DNA from: SAR324 cluster bacterium
Lineage (GTDB): Bacteria; SAR324; JACQKK01
Direction: 5' to 3'
Assembly (NCBI GenBank): GCA_022574555.1
Contig: JACZRV010000010.1
Location: 1-56,702, forward strand
Length of the DNA stretch: 56,702 nucleotides
Positions 24,858 through 33,570 of this stretch are shown in pieces. Each line of letters starts with the position of its first letter. Within the stretch, counting starts at the first letter, position 1. A program made the position numbers and the translations under genes. The notes below the pieces were generated by a model. It had not been told where the DNA came from. It worked only from the letters and a program-made list of their open reading frames with translations, and made no database searches.

Positions 24858-26936
24858 TTGATACGAATGGGTGTTGACGTAGGGGGCACGTTCACCGATC
24901 TGGTGCTGATCGACGACGAACGCGGGTCGATCTCCCTGAACAAGGTGCACACCACTCCGGAGGATCCCTCCATCGGCACGATCAACGGAGCGATGGAGCT
25001 TTGCCGCGCGGCGGGCACGGATCCGGGGTCGGTGGAGCAGTTCTTCCACGGCACCACCATCGCCACCAACATCGTGCTACAGCACGAAGGGGCCAAGACC
25101 GGGATGCTGACCACGGAGGGTTACCGCGACATCCTCCATATCGCCCGTCACAAGCGGCCCTACAACTTCAGCATCCAGCAGGATCTCCCCTGGCAGAAGT
25201 ATCCCCTGGTGCGGCGGCGCTACCGGCTGACGGTGAACGAACGCATCCACGCACCCAACGGCGACGTGGCCAAGCCCCTTGACGAGCAGCAGGTGCGCGA
25301 GGCGATCCGCAAGCTGAAGAAGGCCAAAGTCGAGTCGGTAGCAGTCTGCTTTTTGTTCTCTTTCCTCAACCCGGATCACGAGAAGCGGGCGGGGGAACTG
25401 GTTCGCGAGGAATGGCCCGAGGTCTTTCTTTCCCTCAGCCACGAGGTGATCCCCCAATACCGGGAGTACGAGCGATTCAGCACCACCTGCCTCAATGCCT
25501 ACGTGGGCCCCAAAACGGCCAAGTACGTGCAAAATCTGGATCAGGCGCTGAAGGAGAACCAATTCCGCGCCAGCCTGCATCTGATGCAATCCAGTGGCGG
25601 AGTGGCCACGGCCCAGGGATCGGTGCGGCGGCCGGTGACCCTGCTGATGTCGGGCCCGGTGGCTGGGCTGATCGGCGGTATCTGGGCATCCAAGCTGGCG
25701 GGATTCAAGAACGTCATCACACTCGATGTCGGCGGCACGTCGGCCGATATCGGCGTGGCGCCGGACGGCAAGATGAGCATGAAGCATCTGCTCGATACCC
25801 GCATCGGCGACTACCAGGCGATGATCCCCATGGTGGACATCGACACCATCGGCGCCGGCGGTGGCTCCATCGCCTACGTGGATTCCGGCGGACTGTTCCG
25901 GGTGGGACCCAAGAGCGCGGGGGCGGTGCCAGGCCCATGCTGCTATGGCCGCGGCGGCGAGTTGCCCACCTCCACCGACTGCAATGCCGTGCTCGGACGG
26001 CTCAATCCGGATAACTTCCTTGGGGGCAAGATGGTGTTGCGGGACGATCTGTCGCGCCAGGCCATCGAAACCCACCTCAGCCGCAAGCTGGGCATAGGGC
26101 TGGAGGAGGCGGCGCTGGGGGCGATCAAGATCCTCAACCACGGCATGATCCAATCCATCGAGATGAACAGCGTGAGAAAGGGTTATGACCCGCGCGAGTT
26201 CGCACTGGTGGCCTTCGGCGGCGCGGGACCCATGCAGGCGTGCGAGGTGGCTCGTGAACTGGCCATCCCCACGGTGATCATCCCCCCCAGCCCGGGGCTG
26301 ACATCGGCGTTGGGACTGTTGGCCACGGATCTGTCGTATGACTTCAGCCGTACCCAGATCCAGTTGCTCAGCAAACCCGATCTGGGTAAGATTGCCGACG
26401 ATTACACCCAGCTCAGCGGACTGGCACTGGCACAGCTGGAACACGACCGCATACCGTCCGGGAAGATGGTGTTCGTGCGCATCGCCGATTGCCGATACGA
26501 GGGCCAAGGATATGAGCTGCGGGTTCAAGCGCCCTCGGGAGAGGTGGGCGCTCCTTGGGTGGAGCAGTTGATCCAGGAGTTTCACCGCACACACGACCGG
26601 GAATACGGGCGCCATTTCGTCGAAAAGGATGTGGAACTGGTCAACATCCGGGTGGTGGGGATCGGCAAAATTCCGGATCTGGTGCCTGTGGAATTACCGG
26701 CCGGCTCGGCCGACCCCGAGCGGGATGCGGTTAGTTCCAGCCGCGAAGTGATCTTCGACAACGGCGGGCAGCCGGAAAAGCTGGCCACGCCCCATTACGA
26801 CCGGACCCGGCTCAAGGCGGGCAATGTGATCCGGGGGCCGGCGGTCGTCGAACAAACCGACTCCACCACCCTGATTCTGCCGGGCCTGGTGGCCGAGGTC
26901 GACCGCTACGGCAACCTGATCATCCAAATCCATTGA
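24858..26936 (+). CDS. hyuA: Hydantoinase/oxoprolinase subunit A (HyuA, ATP-dependent)
   Basis: 692 residues from a TTG start at 24858, chosen because GGAGGT sits seven bases upstream and the product then begins MIRMGVDVGGTFTD, the usual family N-terminus. An ATG at 24867 is too far from that site. The ASKHA-type ATPase motifs are GVDVGGTFTDLVLID at the start and LDVGGTSADIG in the middle, with GAGGGSIA and AFGGAGPMQACEVA. With HyuB it should hydrolyse a cyclic amide such as N-methylhydantoin or 5-oxoproline at the cost of ATP; carboxylases of acetone type share the fold. It is followed by hyuB after 31 bp. Confidence 0.92.
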   Translation: MIRMGVDVGGTFTDLVLIDDERGSISLNKVHTTPEDPSIGTINGAMELCRAAGTDPGSVEQFFHGTTIATNIVLQHEGAKTGMLTTEGYRDILHIARHKRPYNFSIQQDLPWQKYPLVRRRYRLTVNERIHAPNGDVAKPLDEQQVREAIRKLKKAKVESVAVCFLFSFLNPDHEKRAGELVREEWPEVFLSLSHEVIPQYREYERFSTTCLNAYVGPKTAKYVQNLDQALKENQFRASLHLMQSSGGVATAQGSVRRPVTLLMSGPVAGLIGGIWASKLAGFKNVITLDVGGTSADIGVAPDGKMSMKHLLDTRIGDYQAMIPMVDIDTIGAGGGSIAYVDSGGLFRVGPKSAGAVPGPCCYGRGGELPTSTDCNAVLGRLNPDNFLGGKMVLRDDLSRQAIETHLSRKLGIGLEEAALGAIKILNHGMIQSIEMNSVRKGYDPREFALVAFGGAGPMQACEVARELAIPTVIIPPSPGLTSALGLLATDLSYDFSRTQIQLLSKPDLGKIADDYTQLSGLALAQLEHDRIPSGKMVFVRIADCRYEGQGYELRVQAPSGEVGAPWVEQLIQEFHRTHDREYGRHFVEKDVELVNIRVVGIGKIPDLVPVELPAGSADPERDAVSSSREVIFDNGGQPEKLATPHYDRTRLKAGNVIRGPAVVEQTDSTTLILPGLVAEVDRYGNLIIQIH

Positions 26937-26967
26937 TTCCATCGACCTGATTCTCCGGAGGCACACC

Positions 26968-29397
26968 ATGACGGAAAAGCAAACCGGATCGCGGCAATCC
27001 TCTGTGGCCGCCATCGTCAGCAGGCTGAAGCAAGCCTACGGCGAGGACTGGAGCTTCGACATCGTCAGCCACAATCTGCTCGACGGCCACGTGGAGATCG
27101 TGGGCGAGCTGCGCGCCAACGGCATGTCCGCCCGTGAGCGCGGGTCGGCCGAAGGGAACGGCGATTCACGCTTGGGACGGGGGGGCAATGCCCCTGTGCC
27201 GGGAGGCAGTGGCCACCTTTCCGTTGGCGAGCAACTGGAGCTGGCATCCAATGACAGCCTGCGGCGCTGCGCCGACGCGCTGCTGAAAGGTGCGCCCGCG
27301 GTGGCACCCCGCACCACGGAACACCTTCGGCCTTCCGGCCGGGAAAAACCGGAGTATGAGGCTGCTTCTACTCCGGCAGATGCGGTGCGATCACGGCCGC
27401 AGGTGCCCGAGTCGCCTCGGGCGGCGCGGTGGGCCGCCTCCCAGCAGAACCGGCAGGCGACCGCGCCGGCGGCGCCACCTCCGCCACCGGCGGCAGACGA
27501 TTCCCGGCCTCAGGAACGGCCCGCTTCCGTGACGGCGATGGTTCAGCCTGTGGCGGAGATCGTGCCCAAGATTTCTCACGCTCTGCCGGTTCCGGCTGCG
27601 AAACCAGCTGTCACAGTCAGTCAGATGTTCCGCGACGGCACGCACCCGTCTTACGATCATTTGGATCCGGTCACGCTGCGGGTGGTGGGCGGTGCGTTCA
27701 ACGCGATCGCCAAGGAGATGGCGCACGTGCTCTATCGCATGTCCTACTCCAGCATCATCCGGGAATCGGAGGACCTGGGTTGCGGCATCTTCGATATGGA
27801 AGGCGCCGAGCTGTGTGAAAGCGAAAGCACGCCCATGCACATCGGCTCCCTGCCCTGGTACATCCGCGGCTTCATGCGCCGCTTGAAGGGCAAGATCTAC
27901 GAAGGAGACGTGATCATCCACAACAATCCCTACTACGGCGCCTCGCACACGCCTGATCTGGCCGTGACCGTGCCCATCTTCCTCCACGGGGAGTTGCTGG
28001 GCTTCGCCGCGTGCACCGCCCACCTGTTGGACATGGGCGGCGCCGCGCCGGGCATCAATGTGGACGTGGTGGACATCTTCGCCGAGGCGAAGATTTTCGA
28101 CTCGATCAAGCTCTACGAGCGGGGTAAGCGCAACGAGGAAATCTGGACAATGATGAAGGACAACGTGCGCACGCCAGATATGAACAGCTCGGACATCGAA
28201 GCCATGATCGCCGCGGTCGAGCTGGGCAAAGAGCGCTTCATGGGCCTGATGGACAAGTATGGCGCCGATACCGTGATGGGCACCGCCTATTATTGGATGG
28301 ACTATTCGGAGAAGATGCTCCGGCAGGAGATCGAAAAAATCCCCGACGGGGAGTATCACGCCGAGGGTTGGCTGGACGACGACGGCAAAAACCGCGACAA
28401 GATGCTGAAGGTCAACGTCACAGTCCGCGTCGAGGGCAGCGACATCACCATCGACCTCACCGGCTCGGCCGACGAGGTGGAAACCGGATTCAACGTGCCC
28501 TACGAGGGCAGCCTTTTGGTCGCGTGCAATTACATCGTGCGCACGCTTTTGCTGGACGAGGTGACCTTCGAGGAGTTCATTCCGCAAAACGAGGGCATCT
28601 TCCGCCCCATCAAAGTGATCGCCCCCAAGGGCTCGATATTCAATCCCAATTTCCCGCGGGCCTGCTTCTCCCGTTTCGCCCAGATTCAGCGCGTGGTGGA
28701 CTGCGTGATCCATGCTTTGGCACCGGTGATTCCCGAAAAGGCGACCGGGGGCAATTCGGCGTCGTTGTATTTCATCTCCTACAGCGGCTTTGTTCCCGAA
28801 CGCCAGCAATACTGGATGTACCTGGAAGTGGATGAGGGCAGCTACGGCGGCCGGTTCGGCAAGGACGGCATGGACTGCGTGGACAATCTGGTGGCCAATA
28901 CGCGCAACAATCCGGTCGAGGAACTGGATATGCACTACCCCTTGCGCAACGAACGTTATGAATTGCGCCCCGATCCCCCGGCCCCCGGAAAATGGCGCGG
29001 CGGGATCGGGATCGTGCGCGAGAACCGCTACTTGGAGGACGGTTTTTTCTCCTGTGAGGCCGACCGGCACAAGGAAGCGCCTCACGGCATCTTCGGCGGT
29101 CACGAGGGACTCACCGGCAGGGTGCTCAAGAATCCGGGCACTCCCCAAGAGGAGAGTTTTCCCTCCAAGGTTACGGGCTACAAGATGGCCGCGGGCGACC
29201 TGGTGCAGATCACGGGGCCCTCCGGCGGCGGGTATGGCGACCCCAAGGAGCGGGATGCGGAAATGGTGCTGAGCGATTACCTCGACGACTACATCTCCCT
29301 GGACATCGCGCGAACCACATACGGCGTCGCGATCGACCCCGATTCCGAATCGGTGATCGACGCCGAAACGCGCCAGTTGCGCAGCCGCCAGGCATAG
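26968..29397 (+). CDS. hyuB: Hydantoinase/oxoprolinase subunit B (HyuB) with a 230-residue N-terminal extension
   Basis: 809 residues. From about residue 231 (LDPVTLRVVGGAFNAIAKEM) it is a normal HyuB: ESEDLGCGIFD, HNNPYYGASHTPDLAV, LTGSADEVETGFNVPY, SCEADRHKEAPHGIFGG and GPSGGGYGDPKER. The first 230 residues do not belong to this family. Residues 11-108 show a pattern like Rad52/DdrA-type annealing proteins (YGEDWSFDIV, VEIVGELRANG, then ASNDSLRRCADALLKG), and 110-215 is a Pro/Ala-rich linker. A GGAGG site fixes the ATG. Together with HyuA it makes the heteromeric amidohydrolase. The N-terminal assignment is inference; see findings. Confidence 0.88.
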   Translation: MTEKQTGSRQSSVAAIVSRLKQAYGEDWSFDIVSHNLLDGHVEIVGELRANGMSARERGSAEGNGDSRLGRGGNAPVPGGSGHLSVGEQLELASNDSLRRCADALLKGAPAVAPRTTEHLRPSGREKPEYEAASTPADAVRSRPQVPESPRAARWAASQQNRQATAPAAPPPPPAADDSRPQERPASVTAMVQPVAEIVPKISHALPVPAAKPAVTVSQMFRDGTHPSYDHLDPVTLRVVGGAFNAIAKEMAHVLYRMSYSSIIRESEDLGCGIFDMEGAELCESESTPMHIGSLPWYIRGFMRRLKGKIYEGDVIIHNNPYYGASHTPDLAVTVPIFLHGELLGFAACTAHLLDMGGAAPGINVDVVDIFAEAKIFDSIKLYERGKRNEEIWTMMKDNVRTPDMNSSDIEAMIAAVELGKERFMGLMDKYGADTVMGTAYYWMDYSEKMLRQEIEKIPDGEYHAEGWLDDDGKNRDKMLKVNVTVRVEGSDITIDLTGSADEVETGFNVPYEGSLLVACNYIVRTLLLDEVTFEEFIPQNEGIFRPIKVIAPKGSIFNPNFPRACFSRFAQIQRVVDCVIHALAPVIPEKATGGNSASLYFISYSGFVPERQQYWMYLEVDEGSYGGRFGKDGMDCVDNLVANTRNNPVEELDMHYPLRNERYELRPDPPAPGKWRGGIGIVRENRYLEDGFFSCEADRHKEAPHGIFGGHEGLTGRVLKNPGTPQEESFPSKVTGYKMAAGDLVQITGPSGGGYGDPKERDAEMVLSDYLDDYISLDIARTTYGVAIDPDSESVIDAETRQLRSRQA

Positions 29398-29417
29398 CGG
29401 CTATCAGCGGCTCGGCA

Positions 29418-30704
29418 GTGGAAAACCAATCCGTTCTATTCGTTCTGGTGATGGCCGCCATCGGGGTTGTGGGCCTCGTGGCGTTCCTGATCTTTCTCAT
29501 CGCCCAGGCGCCCTCCCGGCGCAGGCGGGCGGCGGCCGGAGAAGCGATGTCCGGCGCGGTGCCGCGCCCGCAGGTGGTCCTGCTCACTCCGGGCCTGCTG
29601 GCATTGCTGGCGGTGATCGTGGCCGTATTGGCCTTGTTGTGGCTGTTTCTGGCCCACAGCGAGCCCCTGCTGCCCAATTGGCAGGCGGATGGCCGGGCGA
29701 TCACATTTTTCGTCATCATGGCGGTGATCGCCACGGCGGGTTTGGTGGCGTTCCTGATTTACGTCGTCGCCCGGGGGGGCCGTGCTTCCGGCCGCGATGC
29801 GGGCCTCGCGGAGTCCCCCGCGGCCGAGGCCGGACCGGCGGTGGAAACGCCATCGGCGGTGCGGCTGCTGGGTCTGTTGATCCTGATCCTGGCCTTCCTG
29901 TTGCTTTGCTGGGTCTACGTTTCGCGGGAAATCCAACAGCAATTGATGCTGTCTCTGATCTATCCGGCCGCCTTCGCCGTGGCGGTGGTGATGCTGTTCG
30001 ACAAGGCAACGCGGGCGTGGGGTCCCAAGGGCGGCGCGGAGACCTTCCGCGAGTGGATATTCTGCGATATCTTCTCCTTCCTGCTGGTGTTGGGATTCCT
30101 CAACCTCTTCCAGCACGAGCCCCAGGAGGACGGCTATGGCGCGTTGTTTTGGGACATGCTGGGCATCATATTGTTCTTCTTCGCCTTCTGGATGATGGAC
30201 CGCAAGGTGACGCGCCATCGTTTTTTGGTGGGCTACGGATACCTGGTGCTTCTGCCGCTGCTGCTGCTCATCTGGACGGCGGTGGAGGATGTCCCTGCAA
30301 CCCTCGCTGGAGGTCAGCCCGCGGTTTTCCGGGCCCGGAGCGAGGTTGACGAGATGGGCCGGACTTTGGAGGCTTTGCGGGAGGAGACCGCGGCCCGCTT
30401 CGAGGCGTTGCAGGTCGAGGCACGGCAGGCCCCCGCCGGGGAGGCGGAGGCGCCCGGCGACGGGGAAAGCCCGGAGGACAACGGCACGGAAGCCTCCCTG
30501 GCCGAGGCCGAGGAGATCGTCGAGGAGGAAATCCCCTGGTGGAGCACGCTCTGGCCCTTTTTCTTCCTGGCGGTCATCTTTTTCGTTCTGGAGATCATCT
30601 CTCTCATCGCCGCGGGTGAAAACGAATTCCATGGCATCGGCATCGGGAAGGAACTGGGTTTCGCCGTGCTCTATTTGGTGCTGCTGCTGATCGCCAGGCC
30701 GTGA
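29418..30704 (+). CDS. Polytopic membrane protein with an internal duplication, unknown function
   Basis: 428 residues, GTG start, about ten predicted membrane helices. Residues 11-30 (VMAAIGVVGLVAFLIFLIAQ) and 100-119 (IMAVIATAGLVAFLIYVVAR) are clearly related, 11 of 20 identical and each followed by Arg-rich residues, so the N-terminal half arose by duplication. A soluble segment at about 300-365 is acidic with coiled-coil character (RSEVDEMGRTLEALREETAARFEALQVEA). Further helices follow near the C-terminus. It begins 20 bp after hyuB and ends 51 bp before the amidase gene, so it is likely in the same operon and may concern uptake of the amide substrate. No transporter family is recognised. 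Confidence 0.75.
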   Translation: MENQSVLFVLVMAAIGVVGLVAFLIFLIAQAPSRRRRAAAGEAMSGAVPRPQVVLLTPGLLALLAVIVAVLALLWLFLAHSEPLLPNWQADGRAITFFVIMAVIATAGLVAFLIYVVARGGRASGRDAGLAESPAAEAGPAVETPSAVRLLGLLILILAFLLLCWVYVSREIQQQLMLSLIYPAAFAVAVVMLFDKATRAWGPKGGAETFREWIFCDIFSFLLVLGFLNLFQHEPQEDGYGALFWDMLGIILFFFAFWMMDRKVTRHRFLVGYGYLVLLPLLLLIWTAVEDVPATLAGGQPAVFRARSEVDEMGRTLEALREETAARFEALQVEARQAPAGEAEAPGDGESPEDNGTEASLAEAEEIVEEEIPWWSTLWPFFFLAVIFFVLEIISLIAAGENEFHGIGIGKELGFAVLYLVLLLIARP

Positions 30705-30755
30705 AGATTGCGATGTTCACGGCACGGCAATTTAAATACTTTTGTGGAGCGAGCC

Positions 30756-32183
30756 ATGAGCGGTGAAATGACCGACGATCTGCCATGGAAGGGGATCGCC
30801 GAACTGGGTGCGGCCATGGCCTCGCAGGCGGTTTCGCCCGTGGAGGTGACCCAGGCCTTTCTCGATCGCATCGAGCGCCTCAACCCCACCCTGACGGCAT
30901 ACATCTCGGTATATCCCGATATGGCCCTCAGCGCGGCCCGGCGGGCCGAGGAGGAGATCGCCCGGGGAGATCACCGGGGGCCTCTGCACGGTGTGCCGGT
31001 GGCGGTGAAGGACATCTTCCAGGCCGAGGGCATGGAGCTGACCTGCGGCTCGCCCATCGACAAGGGGCGGATATCCTTGCAGGACGCCACCAGCGTGGCG
31101 CGCCTCAAATCGGCGGGAGCGGTGCTGCTGGGCAAGCTGAATCTGCACGAGTTCGCCTTTGGCCCCACGGGCACCAATCCGCACTTCGGTTCGGCGCGGA
31201 ATCCCTGGAACCCGGACTACTGCTCGGGAGGTTCCAGCAGCGGCTCGGGTTGTGCCACGGCGGCAGCCCTGGCCGCGGGCACCCTGGGGACGGATACGGG
31301 CGGCTCGATCCGCATCCCCGCCTCGCTCTGCGGGATCGTGGGGCTCAAACAGACCTACGGCCTGGCCAGCCGGCACGGTGTATTTCCGGTGTGCGGGCAA
31401 TTCGATCACGGTGGCCCCATGACGCGCACGGTGCGCGATGCGGCGCTGATGCTCGGTGCTATCGCGGGGGAGGACGCCCACGATCCCTCCACCCGCGGTG
31501 CGGTGGTGCGGGATTACACCGCCGGATTGGAGCGCGGCGTGAAGGGGCTGCGCATCGGCGTGCCCACGGATTATTTCTTCGACGATCTGCACGAGGAAGT
31601 CGGCCCCCTCGTGCGCCGGGCGATCGACGTGCTCGCCGGGCTGGGGGCCGAAATCGAAGAGGTGGCGCTGCCCTTCATGGATGAGGTGGACCCGGCCTGG
31701 AATCGCATCTGCCTGCCCGAGGCGTACGCCATCCACGAACAGCACCTGTCTCTGCACAGCGACCTAATGGGGCCGGACGTGGTCAGGCGCCTGCACCTGG
31801 CCCGCAAGATGACGGGCGCCGATCTGGTGACGGCCCGGTGGACCCGGGAGCGGATTATCGATGAGATGAATACGATCCTGGAAAAATTGGACCTGCTCGT
31901 TGCACCTTCCTGCCCCGCACCGGCGGTGAAAATAGACGATCCGACGACCACGGTCGGCGGCCGCGAAATCAATGGGGAGAAAATCCTGGGGCTGCTGACC
32001 CGCCTGGCCGCGTTTACCGGCCAACCGGCAATTTCTGTCCCCTGCGGGTTCACACGCGCTGGGCTGCCCATCGGGCTGCAATTGATGGGTCGTTCGTTCG
32101 ACGAGCCCGTGTTGCTGCGGGCTGCCTATGCTTACGAGCAGGCTTGCGATTGGCACGCGCGGCGTCCCCCGTCGGCGCCATGA
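30756..32183 (+). CDS. Amidase (amidase signature family)
   Basis: 475 residues. The Ser-cisSer-Lys triad is visible as K85 (VAVKD), S160 (CSGGSSSGSG) and S184 (TDTGGSIRIPAS). It hydrolyses a C-N amide bond. The family includes GatA, but there are no gatB or gatC neighbours and the position behind hyuAB points to a catabolic amidase acting on carbamoyl or amide intermediates. GGAGCGAGCC upstream supports the ATG at 30756; the longer frame from 30708 lacks a site. The C-terminus IGLQLMGRSFDEPVLLRAAYAYEQ is typical of the family. Confidence 0.93.
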   Translation: MSGEMTDDLPWKGIAELGAAMASQAVSPVEVTQAFLDRIERLNPTLTAYISVYPDMALSAARRAEEEIARGDHRGPLHGVPVAVKDIFQAEGMELTCGSPIDKGRISLQDATSVARLKSAGAVLLGKLNLHEFAFGPTGTNPHFGSARNPWNPDYCSGGSSSGSGCATAAALAAGTLGTDTGGSIRIPASLCGIVGLKQTYGLASRHGVFPVCGQFDHGGPMTRTVRDAALMLGAIAGEDAHDPSTRGAVVRDYTAGLERGVKGLRIGVPTDYFFDDLHEEVGPLVRRAIDVLAGLGAEIEEVALPFMDEVDPAWNRICLPEAYAIHEQHLSLHSDLMGPDVVRRLHLARKMTGADLVTARWTRERIIDEMNTILEKLDLLVAPSCPAPAVKIDDPTTTVGGREINGEKILGLLTRLAAFTGQPAISVPCGFTRAGLPIGLQLMGRSFDEPVLLRAAYAYEQACDWHARRPPSAP

Positions 32184-32394
32184 TTTGATCGCTATCGATC
32201 CGCAAGCTGTGGGAAATATCGGCGATGCAATTTCGCTCAGGCTTCCGCGACCCGGCCAATCGTGATATGCGACGGATGGCTCCTGGGCCGAGGGCTCCGA
32301 TCAGCACCAGGGGGCGAACCGCCAAATCACGGCACGGGATAGCCGATTCAATAAATTCAGCCGGCAAGACGCACCAAATCATTAGAGGATGATC

Positions 32395-32862
32395 ATGACT
32401 GGATGGCAGTGGTTCTGGACCTTGGTCGGATACATCGTTTACATCATCGTCCTGATCTTCCTGTATTTCTTCGAACCGTTCGAAGTGCTTTTCACCGCGG
32501 TGATCAACGGAATCAGTTTCAGCAATATCATCTTCTGGATTTCCGCGATCACGGGAATCGTGGGGTTTTGCGCGTATCACTGGCATGCGTACCAGGTGCA
32601 CATCGTGCGTGAGCACCGAGTCGAGTCGATGGTTCTCAGTTCGTTGCGGGGTTCCACCTTCACCGCCATCGTGCTTAGCGGCGGCGCCACCTTGCAGGCG
32701 GTACAGATCCTGACCGTGTACTTGTTGGAAAGCGGTTATACCCTGGATAGCGAATTCGGCGAGCGCCTGACGGCCGTAGTCGCCTTGACCATCCTCACCG
32801 GGGTCTTCTACCTCATCTATTGGCTGCTGCGCTTCATCCGCTCCGAACAACCGGCCACGTGA
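32395..32862 (+). CDS. Small membrane protein, unknown function
   Basis: 155 residues with about four membrane helices: about 5-28 (WFWTLVGYIVYIIVLIFLYFF), 42-62 (IIFWISAITGIVGFCAYHW), 85-110 and 125-148. A basic-acidic loop (HIVREHRVESMVLSSLRG) separates helices 2 and 3. AGAGG lies six bases before the ATG at 32395; an ATG at 32389 abuts that site and is less likely. I do not recognise a family. It follows the amidase gene on the same strand after 211 bp without a clear gene. Confidence 0.65.
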   Translation: MTGWQWFWTLVGYIVYIIVLIFLYFFEPFEVLFTAVINGISFSNIIFWISAITGIVGFCAYHWHAYQVHIVREHRVESMVLSSLRGSTFTAIVLSGGATLQAVQILTVYLLESGYTLDSEFGERLTAVVALTILTGVFYLIYWLLRFIRSEQPAT

Positions 32863-32865
32863 GCA

Positions 32866-32897
32866 CCGCCCTCCATCGGAACTGCCCTCCATCGGAA
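32866..32897. repeat. Two-copy 16-bp tandem repeat
   Basis: CCGCCCTCCATCGGAA is followed by CTGCCCTCCATCGGAA, 15 of 16 identical, starting three bases after the stop of the small membrane protein gene. It is another member of the window-wide set of short tandem duplications at gene ends. Confidence 0.7.
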
Positions 32898-32932
32898 TGC
32901 GTGGGCGCCAGGCCCATCGTCCACCGTCACGC

Positions 32933-33313
32933 TCAGTTGATCTCTTCAGGCATCGGCGTGGGATACAGTGCATTGAGCACGTCCTTCAACTGGCGGGCGC
33001 TGGATTCGCTGATCAGCATGGTATTGGTGATTTCGCGGATGTAGGTGATCTCGCGCGCGGGGCTGGCGCGCTTGCCGTCTTCCCCATACTCCACCACGTC
33101 GTCCACCTCGCGGGTCTCGTTAAAAAAATGCAGGGCCACCTGCCGTTGCACGTTGGATTCGACGAGCACCCCCGAAACGCTCCGGGTATTGTGATGCTCC
33201 GCCCGGGGCCATTTCACGGTGTAAAGTTTGGATTGATTCTCCACGGGTTCCAATTGGATGCGGGGTTTGTTGCAAGCCAACTCAACGCCGGGACACGTTC
33301 GCAACGATGTCAC
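32933..33313 (-). CDS. Hypothetical protein, possibly DUF3467-like
   Basis: Up to 126 residues from a GTG at 33313; no ATG precedes the conserved-looking part and no ribosome site fixes the start, so a later GTG (residue 24) is possible. The segment VSGVLVESNVQRQVALHFFNETREVDDVVEYG reads as beta strands, and the end (ISESSARQLKDVLNALY) as a helix. That strand-helix plan recalls DUF3467 proteins, but the match is by eye only. The gene is convergent with the small membrane protein gene. Confidence 0.5.
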   Translation of the reverse strand: MTSLRTCPGVELACNKPRIQLEPVENQSKLYTVKWPRAEHHNTRSVSGVLVESNVQRQVALHFFNETREVDDVVEYGEDGKRASPAREITYIREITNTMLISESSARQLKDVLNALYPTPMPEEIN

Positions 33314-33570
33314 GATGGGCGTGTCGCTGCATCTCGGTGTTACCGACCTGGCGCCGATTTACGGTCGCTGTCGATGAGACCCTTCGCTCCTCCACCGGGA
33401 CCCTTAACCCTACGGCTCGCGACGGCAATGGACCTGGCTGAATTTGCAGGGTCCATTTGCAGAGCAGGGAATAGACCGCTGAAGGGAGCAGGGACTGCGC
33501 CGAGCCGAATTCGTCAATCCCTTTGATCCTATTGATGCTTTCGCCGCACCGTGCGCCAGGGCCGGTCGAT

